Shown here: positions 26,961-37,584 of the stretch, piece by piece | How the letters are laid out: the number at the start of each line of letters is the position of its first letter | Numbering within the stretch: the first letter of the stretch is position 1 | Assembly (NCBI GenBank): GCA_003697015.1 | Contig: RFGL01000066.1 | Location: 1 to 48,853, forward strand | Source: Acidobacteriota bacterium | Lineage (GTDB): Bacteria; Acidobacteriota; Thermoanaerobaculia; Multivoradales; J023 | Direction: 5' to 3' | DNA length: 48,853 bases | Translations under genes and position numbers: made by a program | The notes under the pieces: generated by a model | Databases searched by the model: none | Seen by the model: the letters and a program-made list of their open reading frames with translations, nothing else | Told to the model about the DNA's origin: nothing

Positions 26961-27209
26961 ATGAAGGTAACCATCAAGCACTGCGTTTCCTGAGGCTACC
27001 GATCCCGGGCGGCGAGTCTCGCCGCCGCCATCAAACAGGCCCTCAGGGCCGACGTCACCCTCGAGCCCGGCGGCCCGGGCCAGTTCGACGTGCTGGTCGG
27101 CGAGCACCTCGTCGCCGGCCGCGCCACGGGCTTCTGGCAGCGGCTTCTGGGCGGCGGCTTCCCCGAGCCCGCCGCGGTGATCGACCGGCTGCGCCGCCAC
27201 CCGGGCTGA
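26961..27209 (+). CDS. SelW-like (Rdx family) selenoprotein with in-frame UGA
   Basis: 82 aa if the TGA at 26991-26993 is read as selenocysteine. The N-terminus [18 protein letters not shown] has the Rdx redox motif C8-x-x-U11 followed by GY, as in SelW. After the UGA the frame stays open for 71 codons and keeps the family layout: an Ala-rich helix, then [22 protein letters not shown] and a final [16 protein letters not shown]. Ordinary gene calling would give a 10-residue peptide and miss the gene. A stem-loop suitable as a bacterial SECIS lies just after the UGA. The thioredoxin-like fold implies a redox role, with unknown partner. The gene sits 32 nt after ppc. Sec machinery (selA/B/C/D) is not in the window. 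Confidence 0.85.
27008..27026 (+). promoter_or_regulatory. Candidate bacterial SECIS stem-loop
   Basis: GGCGGCG (27008-27014) pairs with CGCCGCC (27020-27026). An A-U pair can close the loop to GUC, so a G is at the start of the apical loop. The loop begins about 22-25 nt from the UGA, within the 16-37 nt and G-in-first-two-positions pattern described for bacterial SECIS elements. It lies inside the coding region, as bacterial SECIS elements do. Confidence 0.65.
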
Positions 27210-27245
27210 ACCGCCGGCCGGCCGCGCAGCCGCAGGGGCGCCCGG

Positions 27246-27251
27246 TATGAT
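27246..27251 (+). promoter_or_regulatory. Candidate -10 for the hybrid kinase gene
   Basis: TATGAT overlaps the first in-frame ATG of the next gene (27247), arguing that translation starts later, at TTG 27277. Confidence 0.35.
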
Positions 27252-27276
27252 GGTCGGACTGCGACGGGAGACCGGC

Positions 27277-29700
<2,424 letters not shown>

Positions 29701-29712
29701 GCCGGCGACGGC

Positions 29713-30096
29713 TCACTCGGCGATGTCCGCAAGGTTTTCGATTCTCGACGTCGAGGTGTCGTAGGGCAGGTAACGCACCCGGATCGGCTTCCCGACGTTC
29801 ATGACGTAACCCCGTTTGCAGTGAGTCCCTACCGGCTGGCACCCGCCGACCGTCCTCTCCTCACCGTCGCGTTCTACAGTGAACTGATAGCTCAGAAAAT
29901 AACGCTTGTCCTCCCTGAACGGACCGTATAGCTCCTTGAGGGGTCTTCCCTCGCCGTCGACGTCGAGGAGAATGCCATCCGTCACCACGCCTTCCTCGTC
30001 GAGCGCTGAGGCAATCCTCCGCTTCCGCTGATACGACTTCACGAGCCAGGCGACAAGGAAGCTGAGAACGATAATGATGACCAAGGTGTTCAACAT
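29713..30096 (-). CDS. Small single-pass membrane protein, DUF3592-like
   Basis: 127 aa from an ATG at 30096. An upstream ATG at 30162 has AAGGAGG directly abutting it, a spacing that cannot work. One membrane helix (LNTLVIIIVLSFLVAWLV) precedes a basic stretch and a beta-rich domain: GVVTDGILLDVDGEGRP, RYFLSYQFTVERDGEERTVGG, then VGKPIRVRYLPYDTSTSRIE. That final part resembles the YxP-type ending of DUF3592 proteins. Function is unknown. GC is somewhat lower than the surroundings. It converges on the hybrid kinase, with 12 bp between stops. Confidence 0.7.
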   Translation of the reverse strand: MLNTLVIIIVLSFLVAWLVKSYQRKRRIASALDEEGVVTDGILLDVDGEGRPLKELYGPFREDKRYFLSYQFTVERDGEERTVGGCQPVGTHCKRGYVMNVGKPIRVRYLPYDTSTSRIENLADIAE

Positions 30097-30144
30097 CGCT
30101 CCTTCCGTCGGCTGTCGACCTCCTGTGGTCGAAATCGATCGGGT

Positions 30145-30172
30145 GGTCGCCGCAGCGACCATCCTCCTTATA
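30145..30172 (-). promoter_or_regulatory. Promoter -10 and 5' stem-loop of the DUF3592-like gene
   Basis: On the minus strand TATAAG (30167-30172) is a good -10. A perfect hairpin, GGTCGC/GCGACC with a 4-nt loop (30145-30160), follows near the predicted 5' end of the message, within a leader of about 60 nt. It could protect the transcript end. Confidence 0.4.
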
Positions 30173-30204
30173 TGCGGCCCGCGCCCGCGCTATTCACTCG
30201 CGCC

Positions 30205-31701
30205 TCAACCGCCGCGGCGCGGGCGCAGGCCGCGGGGAATGAGGGCGCGGGCGGCGAGCTCGAAGAGGCCCTGGACGGCGAGGGCCATCAGGGCGGCGGG
30301 GACGGCACCTTCCAAGATCAGGCCGACGTCGTCGAGGCGGATGCCGGTGAGGATCGGTTGGCCGTAGCCGCCGGCGCCGATCAGGGCGCCGAGGGTGGCG
30401 AAGCCGACGTTGATCACCGCCGCGGTCTGGATGCCGGCGAGGATCGACGGCAGGGCCAGGGGCAGCTCGATGCGCCGCAGGCGGGCGGCGGGCGACAGCC
30501 CCAGGGCCAGGGCCGACTCGACGAGGGGGGGCGGGATGGTGGTGAGGCCGCTGTGGGTGTTGCGCACGATCGGCAGCAGGCTGTAGAGAAAAAGCGCCAC
30601 CAGCGCCGGCGGCTCGTAGATGCCGAGCAGGGGGATCATGAAGACCAGGAGCGCGAGCGCCGGAATGGTCTGCACGACGCCGACGGCACCGAGGATCAGC
30701 TGGCCGGCACGCGGAAGCTTGGCGGCCACCACCCCGAGGGGGATCGCCAGCAGGATGGCGGCGGCGAGGGAGGCGGCGACCAGCATCAGGTGCTCGCGGG
30801 TGCGGGCCAGGAGGCGGGCCGCCCGGCCGGCGGACTCGACCGCCACCGACAGCCCCAGGCTCTCGGCCAGGAAACTCGCGGCGACCTCGGCTTCGCTCTC
30901 GCCGCCGAGCTTGACCCGGGCGTTGAGCCGGCTGATCGACGTCTCGTCGAGGGTGCCGGCCAGGCGTTCGAGGGCCGAGCGCAGAGCGGGGATCTGCTCG
31001 GCGCGGTCGCGGCGGTAGAGGTAGACGGCGTAGTAGGTGGGGAAGTAGCCCCGATCGTCGGTCAGCACCGCCAGGTCGTAGTAGGCGATCTCGGCGTCGG
31101 TGCTGTAGAGGTCCATGACGTCGAGATCGCCGCTCTCCAGGCCGCGGTAGGCGAGGTCGTGGTCGAGGCCGCGGACCCGGGTCTGGGGCAGGCGGTAGCG
31201 CTGGCGCAGCCCCGGCCAACCGTCGGCCCGATCCATGAACTCGTTGGAGAAGCCGAAGCGCAACTCGGGATGGCGGCGCAGGTCGGAGATGGTGCGCACC
31301 CCGAGGCGCTCGGCCTGCTCCCGGCGCATGCCCAGGGCGTAGGTGTTGTTGAAACCGAGCGGGGGCGTCATCAGGATGCCGCGCTCGGCGAGGGCGGCGG
31401 CGAGCGCCCGGTCGTCGGGCAGGTTCAGATGCTTGAGAACCTCCAGCCGCAGGGTGCCGGTGTAGTCGGCATAGACGTCGATCTGACCGGCCTCGAGGGC
31501 GTCGAAGAGCACCCGCGTGCCCCCCAGCTCGCGGCGGTGCTCGGCGTCGAGACCGGCGGCCCGCAGGCTCAGGGTGGCCAGCTCGCCGAGGATCACCGCT
31601 TCGGTGAACTTCTTCGAGCCGACGACGATCCGCTCGCCGGCCGCGGCCGGGAGGGCGGCGGCCGCCACCACCAGGAGCCAGGCGACGGAGCTCCGCGCCA
31701 C
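30205..31701 (-). CDS. Opu-type ABC transporter: substrate-binding protein fused to permease
   Basis: 498 aa fusion. After a signal peptide (ending LPAAAG) comes an OpuAC/ProX-like binding domain (about 22-285): RIVVGSKKFTEAVILGEL, DVYADYTGTL, LGFNNTYALGM and the hinge-like DLYSTDAEIAYYDLAVL, with aromatic residues suited to a quaternary amine. Helices start at about 298, followed by a ProW/OpuB-type permease with VGVVQTIPALALLVFMIPLLG and ALALGLSPAARLRRIELPLALPSILAG. Opu systems import glycine betaine, choline or related osmolytes; the substrate here is inferred. It lies 4 nt downstream of its ATPase gene. Confidence 0.9.
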   Translation of the reverse strand: MARSSVAWLLVVAAAALPAAAGERIVVGSKKFTEAVILGELATLSLRAAGLDAEHRRELGGTRVLFDALEAGQIDVYADYTGTLRLEVLKHLNLPDDRALAAALAERGILMTPPLGFNNTYALGMRREQAERLGVRTISDLRRHPELRFGFSNEFMDRADGWPGLRQRYRLPQTRVRGLDHDLAYRGLESGDLDVMDLYSTDAEIAYYDLAVLTDDRGYFPTYYAVYLYRRDRAEQIPALRSALERLAGTLDETSISRLNARVKLGGESEAEVAASFLAESLGLSVAVESAGRAARLLARTREHLMLVAASLAAAILLAIPLGVVAAKLPRAGQLILGAVGVVQTIPALALLVFMIPLLGIYEPPALVALFLYSLLPIVRNTHSGLTTIPPPLVESALALGLSPAARLRRIELPLALPSILAGIQTAAVINVGFATLGALIGAGGYGQPILTGIRLDDVGLILEGAVPAALMALAVQGLFELAARALIPRGLRPRRGG

Positions 31702-31705
31702 CGCC

Positions 31706-32458
31706 TCATGCCTCCAGGTGCAGGGTGCGCTGGGCGCGCACGAAGCGTTCGACGAAGGGATCGGCGGGGCGCTCGACCATGTCCTCCAGGCTGCCCTCCT
31801 GCACCTTGCGCCCGGCGCGCAGCAGCACGATCCGGTGGCCGAAGTAGGCGGCCTCGGCGAGGTCGTGAGTGACCAGCACGACGGTCTTGCCGAGCTGCTC
31901 GAAAATCGCCCGCAGGTCGTTCTGCAGATCGAAGCGGATCAGCGGGTCGAGGGCGCCCAGGGGCTCGTCGAGCAGCAGCACGTCGGGGTCGAGCATCAGG
32001 GCGCGCATCAACGCCACCCGCTGGCGCTGGCCGCCCGACAGCTCGATCGGGAAGCGTTCGAGGCCGTCCGCCGGAAAGCGGGTGAGGTCGACCAACCGCT
32101 CGAGCCGGGCGGCGATCCGCGACGCCGGCCAGCGCAGGTGGCGGGCCATGAGGGTGACGTTGCGGCGCGCCGTCAGGTGGGGAAAGAGGCCGCCGTCCTG
32201 GATGACGTAGCCCACCCGGCGCCGCACCTGGAGGACGGCCGACGGCTCCAGGGGGGCGCCGTCGATGCGCACCACCCCGGCGTCGGGGACGATCAGGCCG
32301 AGCAGCAACCGCAGGACCGTCGACTTGCCGCAGCCGCTGGGGCCGATCACCACCACCGTGCGCCCGGCCTCGACCGCGAGCTCCAGGCGATCGACCGCCG
32401 GCACGCCGCCGAAGGCCTTGCTCACCCGGTCGAGCTCCAGCATCGCCGCGCCGCCCAT
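31706..32458 (-). CDS. Opu-type ABC transporter ATPase
   Basis: 250 aa ATPase for the SBP-permease fusion immediately downstream. Walker [11 protein letters not shown]-loop VGYVIQDGGLFPHLTARRNV (typical of OpuCA/ProV-like proteins), signature LSGGQRQRVALMRAL, Walker B VLLLDEPLGALDP and H-loop VTHD are intact. There is no CBS pair at the C-terminus, so osmotic gating of the OpuA kind is not expected. The ATG at 32458 is preceded by TAGCCT at 9 nt on the minus strand (32468-32473); ATG 32443 (MLELDRV) is an alternative. Confidence 0.92.
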   Translation of the reverse strand: MGGAAMLELDRVSKAFGGVPAVDRLELAVEAGRTVVVIGPSGCGKSTVLRLLLGLIVPDAGVVRIDGAPLEPSAVLQVRRRVGYVIQDGGLFPHLTARRNVTLMARHLRWPASRIAARLERLVDLTRFPADGLERFPIELSGGQRQRVALMRALMLDPDVLLLDEPLGALDPLIRFDLQNDLRAIFEQLGKTVVLVTHDLAEAAYFGHRIVLLRAGRKVQEGSLEDMVERPADPFVERFVRAQRTLHLEA

Positions 32459-32467
32459 CGTCCGGCT

Positions 32468-32473
32468 AGGCTA
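32468..32473 (-). promoter_or_regulatory. Near-leaderless -10 for the Opu operon
   Basis: TAGCCT on the minus strand, 9 nt before the ATG at 32458, with no Shine-Dalgarno. Close by on the plus strand, TAGCAT (32486-32491) may serve the M23 peptidase gene. Confidence 0.35.
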
Positions 32474-32551
32474 CCAGCCGTGTGCTAGCATCGCCCGGCT
32501 GTTCTTCACCGTCCGCCCCCGCGGGGCGGGACGATCGCCTGACGAGCCCCG

Positions 32552-33883
32552 ATGCCGCGCATGGTCAAGCCCCCGCTCAGCCTCCGCCTGTGCCTGCCGA
32601 TCGTGCTGGCGGCGGCCGCCTTCGTCCTGCAGTGGCAGACCGCGGCCGTGGAACGCGACGCCGCGCGGGCGGCGGAGATCGCCCCGGCGCCGCGCTTCGA
32701 TCCGCGCCGGGCCCATCTCGCACCGCCGGGGGAGACGCCGATCGTGGTCTCGCCGAGCGACGTGCCCGTGGCCATCGAGGTGCGGCGCGGTCAGACCCTC
32801 GGCGGCTTGCTCGCCGAGCTCGAGTTGGCGCCGCGGGAGGCGAGTGCAGCCGTCGCCGCGCTGAGCGGGAGCTTCGACGTGCGCAAGCTTCGCGCCGGCA
32901 CCACCCTCCTCGCCTACCGCGGGCCCGACGGTCGCCTCGTCCGCCTGCGTCTCGATCGCGACGGCGGCTGGGTGGAACTGGCGCGCGGCGACGGCGGCTG
33001 GCAGAGCCGCTGGCATCCCTACGAGCAACGGGTCGACGTGCGGGCCGTGGCCGGCACCGTCGAGGGCAATCTCGAACAGGCCATGCGCCGGGCCGGCGGC
33101 GAGCCCCTGGTGGCCTATCGCATGGCCGACGTCCTGGCCTGGGACCTCGACTTCACCCGCGACCTGCGGCGCGGCGACCGGTTCGCGGTGCTCTACGAGG
33201 AGATCTTCCTCGACGGCATGGACGCCGGGCCCGGCCAGGTGCTGGCGCTGACCTACGACAACCGCGGCCGGCGCTACGAGGCCTACCGCTTCGACGGCTC
33301 CTACTACGACGGCGACGGGCGGCCGCTCAAGAAGATGTTCCTGCGCTCGCCGCTGCGCTTCTCGCGCGTCACCTCGCGCTTCAGCCACCGCCGCTTCCAC
33401 CCCATCCTCAAGATCCACCGGCCGCACTACGGCGTCGACTACGGAGCGCCGGCCGGTACCCCGGTGCGGGTGACCGCGAACGGCACGGTGATCTCCGCCG
33501 GACGCAGCGGCCAGGCCGGCAACATGGTCAAGGTGCGCCACCCGAACGGCTACGTCACCGCCTACCTGCACCTGTCGCGCTTCGCCCGCGGCATCCGCCG
33601 CGGCGCCCGGGTCGAGCAGGGCCAGGTGATCGGCTACGTCGGCGCCACCGGCCTGGCGACGGCGCCGCACCTCGATTACCGGGTGCAGAAGAACGGCCGC
33701 TGGATCGATCCCCTGAGCATCCGGCCGACCCCCGCCGAGCCGATCCCGGCCCACCGGCGGGAGGCGTTCTTCGCCTACCGCGACGCCCTGCGCGCGAGCC
33801 TCGAGAGCGGCGCTCCCCTGACCCTGCCGGAGACCCGCACGGCGGAGCAGCCCGGCGTCGCCATCGCCGCCAGTGCCCGCTGA
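32552..33883 (+). CDS. M23-family peptidoglycan endopeptidase (MepM-like)
   Basis: 443 aa (second ATG at 32561). An N-terminal signal or anchor helix (LRLCLPIVLAAAAFVLQW) is followed by an OapA/LysM-like region (VAIEVRRGQTLGGLLAELEL), a middle domain with GTVEGNLEQAMRRAG and AYRMADVLAWDLDFTRDLRRGDRF, and the LytM domain. The zinc motif H292-x3-D296 (HYGVDY) is intact. The last motif is H373-L-D375, so the usual HxH second histidine is Asp. HLDYR-type variants occur in related M23 proteins, so activity may persist with an altered zinc site. Role: cleaving peptidoglycan cross-links during growth. Confidence 0.9.
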   Translation: MPRMVKPPLSLRLCLPIVLAAAAFVLQWQTAAVERDAARAAEIAPAPRFDPRRAHLAPPGETPIVVSPSDVPVAIEVRRGQTLGGLLAELELAPREASAAVAALSGSFDVRKLRAGTTLLAYRGPDGRLVRLRLDRDGGWVELARGDGGWQSRWHPYEQRVDVRAVAGTVEGNLEQAMRRAGGEPLVAYRMADVLAWDLDFTRDLRRGDRFAVLYEEIFLDGMDAGPGQVLALTYDNRGRRYEAYRFDGSYYDGDGRPLKKMFLRSPLRFSRVTSRFSHRRFHPILKIHRPHYGVDYGAPAGTPVRVTANGTVISAGRSGQAGNMVKVRHPNGYVTAYLHLSRFARGIRRGARVEQGQVIGYVGATGLATAPHLDYRVQKNGRWIDPLSIRPTPAEPIPAHRREAFFAYRDALRASLESGAPLTLPETRTAEQPGVAIAASAR

Positions 33884-33889
33884 AGGGGC

Positions 33890-35377
33890 TCAGCGCGACG
33901 CAGCGAAGCGGCGGCGCAGCCCCCCCAGCCGCGGCGCCAGCCCGAGCAGCACCATGTAGACGTAGCCGTGGAGGAAGAGGTAGAGGAAGGGCAGGCACTC
34001 CCACATGTCGAGCTCGATCGCCAGCCCGATGCAGACGACGAAATACGCCGCCAGCAGCGATTCGAAGAGCAGGGCGACGTCGGCCGGCAGGCGGTAGCGC
34101 TTGTCCTGCCAGCCGTCCCCCTTGCCCTCGATGTGGTACTTGGGGGTGCGGTGGAAGACCCCCGGCTTGGTGCCCAGGCCGGCGAGCACCGCCCGGGTGT
34201 TGTTGACCGCCAGGCCGATGCCCAGGCCCATCAGGGCCGGCAGGTGGAGGAGGCCGTGGAGAGCGCCGCCGGGGCGCCGGTGCTGGCTCATCAGGTAGAA
34301 GACGATCACCGACACCGTGGCGCCGACGAAGAGCGGCAGGTCGATGGCCAGCAGGGCCCACGGCTGCTGGTCGCTGCGCAGGACCATCGCCGGAAAGATC
34401 AGCAGGGAGAGCAACACCATCAGGGCGTAGGTGCCGTTGGCGGTGAGGTGGACGAAGGCCTCGAGCTTGGTACGCCAGGGCAGGGGGGCGCGCAGGATGC
34501 GGCCGAGGAGCTTGCGACCGGTCTGCACCGAGCCCTTGGCCCAACGGTGCTGCTGGCTCTTGAAGGCGTTGATCTCCACCGGCAGCTCGGCCGGCACCTC
34601 GAGCTCCGGCAGATAGAGGAAACGCCAGCCCGCCAGCTGCGCGCGGTAGGACAGGTCGAGGTCCTCGGTCAGGGTGTCGTGCTGCCAGCCGCCGGCGTCG
34701 TCGATCGCCTGCCGGCGCCAGACGCCGGCGGTGCCGTTGAAGTTGAAGAAGCAGCCGCTCCGATGACGCGCCGTGTGCTCGACCACGAAGTGACCGTCGA
34801 GGAGGATCGCCTGCACCCTTGTGAGGAGGGAATAGTCGCGGTTGATGTGCCCCCAGCGCGCCTGCACCATGCCGATCCCGGGGTCGGCGAAGTACGGCAC
34901 CACCCGGCGAAGGAAGTCCGGCGGCGGCACGAAGTCGGCGTCGAAGACGGCGATCAGCTCGCCGCGCGCGACCTCCTGGCCGGCGGCCAGAGCCCCGGCC
35001 TTGAAGCCCTCGCGGTCGCGGCGATGCAGGTGGTGGACGTCGTGGCCGGCGGCCTGCAGGCGCGCCACTTGCGCTGCGACGCGCTCCGTGGTCTCGTCGG
35101 TGGAGTCGTCGAGCACCTGGATCTCCAGGCGCTCGCGCGGATAGTCGAGGGCGCAGGCGGCGTCGATCAACCGCTCGGCCACGTAGAGCTCGTTGTAGAT
35201 CGGCAGCTGCACCGTCACCAGGGGCCAGATCTCGGGCTCGGGCGGCTCGGGCGGCGCCTGCCGCAGGCTGCGGCGATAGGCCCAGACCAGGTGCAGGCGG
35301 TGCAGGCCATAGGCGGCCAACAGACCGAGAACCAGGTAATACAGTGGCAGGATCACAGCCGACATCCCGACGCTCAT
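33890..35377 (-). CDS. Processive family-2 glycosyltransferase (CslA/cellulose-synthase-like)
   Basis: 495 aa from ATG 35377; GTG 35398 upstream and ATG 35365 are alternatives. One N-terminal helix, a GT2 catalytic domain (about 50-300) with VTVQLPIYNE, LDDSTDET, VFDADFVPP, TEDLDLSYRAQLAGW and QQHRW (the D,D,D,QxxRW signature), then four or five helices. This composition matches beta-mannan or glucomannan synthase-like CslA/YdaM proteins, producing an exported polysaccharide or an O-glycan. No PilZ domain or partner BcsB is visible. Its start overlaps the divergent GT-C-like gene. Confidence 0.9.
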   Translation of the reverse strand: MSVGMSAVILPLYYLVLGLLAAYGLHRLHLVWAYRRSLRQAPPEPPEPEIWPLVTVQLPIYNELYVAERLIDAACALDYPRERLEIQVLDDSTDETTERVAAQVARLQAAGHDVHHLHRRDREGFKAGALAAGQEVARGELIAVFDADFVPPPDFLRRVVPYFADPGIGMVQARWGHINRDYSLLTRVQAILLDGHFVVEHTARHRSGCFFNFNGTAGVWRRQAIDDAGGWQHDTLTEDLDLSYRAQLAGWRFLYLPELEVPAELPVEINAFKSQQHRWAKGSVQTGRKLLGRILRAPLPWRTKLEAFVHLTANGTYALMVLLSLLIFPAMVLRSDQQPWALLAIDLPLFVGATVSVIVFYLMSQHRRPGGALHGLLHLPALMGLGIGLAVNNTRAVLAGLGTKPGVFHRTPKYHIEGKGDGWQDKRYRLPADVALLFESLLAAYFVVCIGLAIELDMWECLPFLYLFLHGYVYMVLLGLAPRLGGLRRRFAASR

Positions 35378-36723
35378 CGCTCGCACGTCTCCTCGCACGG
35401 ATCGACCGCCGAGACCCTCGGCTGGCGGCCTTGCCCCTGATCGCGCTCTGCGGCGCGTGGCTCCCGGTCTACGATCTGGCCCGTTTCCCCCGGCTTACCC
35501 TGGCGCTGGTCCTCGCCGCCTTCGCGGCCTACGGCTGGGCCCTGCGGCGCCTGGAGGCGGTCGCCTCGCCGGCCACCGTCCTGCTGGTCGCCGCTGCTCT
35601 GCGCTTGCTGGCCCTGCCTCTGCCCCCCACCCTGTCGGACGACGTGCTGCGCTACGTCTGGGACGGCAAGGTCGCGACGGCGGGGTTCAATCCCTACCGC
35701 TGGGCCCCGGAGGCGGCCGAGCTCAGCGCCCTGCGCGACGACGACTGGCGTCGCATGCCCCACAAGGAGGTGCCGGCAGTCTACCCGCCGGCGGCGCTGG
35801 CGCTCTTCAGTATAGCGAGCGTGCTGCCCGCCCCGACGCCGGCGCTGAAAGTCCTGCTCGCCGCCGCCGACCTCGCCGCCTGCGCCCTGCTGCTGCGGCT
35901 GGCGACGGCCCTCGGTCTGCGCCCGGGCCGGGCCGCCTGGTACGCCTGGAATCCGCTGGTGGTGCTGGAGGTGGCGGGGATGGGCCACGTCGATGCGCTG
36001 ATGGTCCTGGCGATGGTGGCGGCGGTTTTCTTCCTGGTTCGCGGCGCCGCCTGGCGCTCGGCGGCGGCGGCGGCCCTCGCCGTCCTCGCCAAGCTGGTGC
36101 CGCTGGTGGCGCTGCCGGCGTGGGCCCGCCTGAGCCGCCGGCCGGCGCGTTTCCTGGCCCTCGCCGGGCTGCTGGTGGCGGCGGCCTTTCTGCCCTTCGT
36201 CGCCGCGCTCGGCGGGCCGCCGCCGGGGCTCGTGACCTACGGCGTGGCGTGGGAGTGGAACGGGCCGCTGTACGAACCCCTGTGGCGGCTCTACGAACGG
36301 CTGGCCCTCGACCTGCTCCTCAAGGACGGGCTCGACGAGCTCAAGGAGCTCACCGGCTGGCATGAGCGATGGAACCATGTCTATCCCTTCGTCTACCCGC
36401 AGCTGCTGGCCAAGGCCACCCTCGCCCTGGTGATGCTCGCCCTGATCGCTCGCAGCTGGCGCGACCGCCGGCCGGTGATCGCCACCGGCCGGCTGTTCGG
36501 GGGGGTGTTGTTGTGCTCGGCGACGCTTTATCCCTGGTATCTGCTGTGGGTGCTGCCGTGGGCCGCCTTGGCCCGCCATCGCGCCTGGCTGGCGCTGTCG
36601 GCATTGGTGCAACTATCGTACCTGCCGCAGCTCACCGACCTCGAGCTGGTACCGTGGATCTACCTGTTGATCTGGACGCCCTTTGCCTGGCTGCTCATCC
36701 GCTCCCGATGGTCTATCGATTGA
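35344..36723 (+). CDS. GT-C-like polyprenol-dependent glycosyltransferase (GT87/DUF2029-like)
   Basis: 459 aa multi-pass membrane protein from GTG 35344, preceded by TAATAC. Features: the first-loop motif LPPTLSDDVLRYVWDGKVATAGFNPYRWAP with the DD pair and YVWDG...NPY typical of mannosyltransferase-like GT-C proteins; a second WYAWNPLVVLEVAGMGHVDALM; and LAKLVPLVALPAW. About eleven helices follow. It likely transfers a sugar from polyprenyl phosphate on the periplasmic face; donor and acceptor are unknown. The 5' end overlaps the start of the divergent GT2 gene by about 34 bp, and its 3' end overlaps truA by 16 nt. Confidence 0.82.
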   Translation: MAGSQPTSRRSSLARLLARIDRRDPRLAALPLIALCGAWLPVYDLARFPRLTLALVLAAFAAYGWALRRLEAVASPATVLLVAAALRLLALPLPPTLSDDVLRYVWDGKVATAGFNPYRWAPEAAELSALRDDDWRRMPHKEVPAVYPPAALALFSIASVLPAPTPALKVLLAAADLAACALLLRLATALGLRPGRAAWYAWNPLVVLEVAGMGHVDALMVLAMVAAVFFLVRGAAWRSAAAAALAVLAKLVPLVALPAWARLSRRPARFLALAGLLVAAAFLPFVAALGGPPPGLVTYGVAWEWNGPLYEPLWRLYERLALDLLLKDGLDELKELTGWHERWNHVYPFVYPQLLAKATLALVMLALIARSWRDRRPVIATGRLFGGVLLCSATLYPWYLLWVLPWAALARHRAWLALSALVQLSYLPQLTDLELVPWIYLLIWTPFAWLLIRSRWSID

Positions 36724-37475
36724 TCCTCGCCTATCGCGGCACCCGCTACGCCGGCTGGCAGCGCCAGGCCAACGCCCTGGCGGTGCAGGAGGTGGTCGAG
36801 ACCGCCCTCGCCGACCTCCTCGGCACGGCGCCAACCCTGCACGCCGCCGGCCGCACCGACGCCGGCGTTCACGCCCGCGGCCAGGTGGCCCATTTCGTCC
36901 CGCCGCGGCCCTTTCCCCTGCGCGGGCTGGTGCATGGCGGCAACCACCGGCTTCCTGACGATGTACGGATTCTGTCGGCGGCGCGGATGGCCGAGGGATT
37001 TCACGCCCGCAAGTCGGCCCTGGGCAAGGTCTACCTCTACCGCCTGCACCGCGGGCCGGTGGTCTCGCCGCTCGACGCCGACCAGCTCGCCGCCGCGCCG
37101 CGCCGCCTCGACCTCGAGGCCATGCGCCGGGCTCTGCGTTACCTGCCGGGACGCCACGACTTCTCCGCCTTCGCTCTCGCCGGCGGCAGCCACCGGCAGG
37201 CACGGCGGCGGATCTACGCCGCCACCCTCGATCCGGCGGGGCGCGAGCTGCGGCTGCGCATCGCCGGCGACGGCTTCCTGCGCGGCATGGTGCGCTCGCT
37301 GGCCGGCACCCTGATCGAGGTCGGTGCCGGCAGACGCCCGCCGTCGTCGTTTCGCGAGCTGCTCGGCGGGGCACCGCGCGCCGCCGCCGGCCCGACCGCC
37401 CCCGCCTGCGGCCTGGTGCTCGAGCAGGTCTTCTACGGCCCGCGCTGGCAGCCCCTGGAACGTTGCGAGCCTTGA
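36708..37475 (+). CDS. truA: tRNA pseudouridine synthase TruA
   Basis: 255 aa enzyme making pseudouridine at tRNA positions 38-40. The catalytic Asp is D51 in AAGRTDAGVHARGQVAHF. Other family blocks are AYRGTRYAGWQRQ, YLYRLHRGPVVSPL, LPGRHDFSAF and GDGFLRGMVRSLAGTLIEVGAG. Length is normal. The ATG overlaps the end of the GT-C-like gene by 16 nt, so translation may be coupled. Confidence 0.96.
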   Translation: MVYRLILAYRGTRYAGWQRQANALAVQEVVETALADLLGTAPTLHAAGRTDAGVHARGQVAHFVPPRPFPLRGLVHGGNHRLPDDVRILSAARMAEGFHARKSALGKVYLYRLHRGPVVSPLDADQLAAAPRRLDLEAMRRALRYLPGRHDFSAFALAGGSHRQARRRIYAATLDPAGRELRLRIAGDGFLRGMVRSLAGTLIEVGAGRRPPSSFRELLGGAPRAAAGPTAPACGLVLEQVFYGPRWQPLERCEP

Positions 37476-37524
37476 GCCGGGCTACGCCCCCCCCGACGTT
37501 GTTGTGGTAGGTTACGCCCCCACC

Positions 37525-37581
37525 ATGGCCGAAGCCCGTCCACCCTGCAGGCGCTTGCGCCCCGACGATCGCGAGCGATAG
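37525..37581 (+). CDS. Possible 18-codon leader ORF before cdsA
   Basis: ATG 37525 to TAG 37579-37581 encodes MAEARPPCRRLRPDDRER and ends 3 nt before the cdsA ATG. TAGGTT at 37508-37513 is a -10 candidate 11 nt before this ATG. It may couple translation into cdsA, which lacks a good Shine-Dalgarno, or it may be chance. Confidence 0.3.
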   Translation: MAEARPPCRRLRPDDRER

Positions 37582-37584
37582 ACG

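Noticed and set aside
30097-30162. Longer start (ATG 30162) for the DUF3592-like protein
   Set aside because: AAGGAGG abuts this ATG with no spacer, and the extra residues precede a clean membrane helix. The ATG at 30096 fits better.
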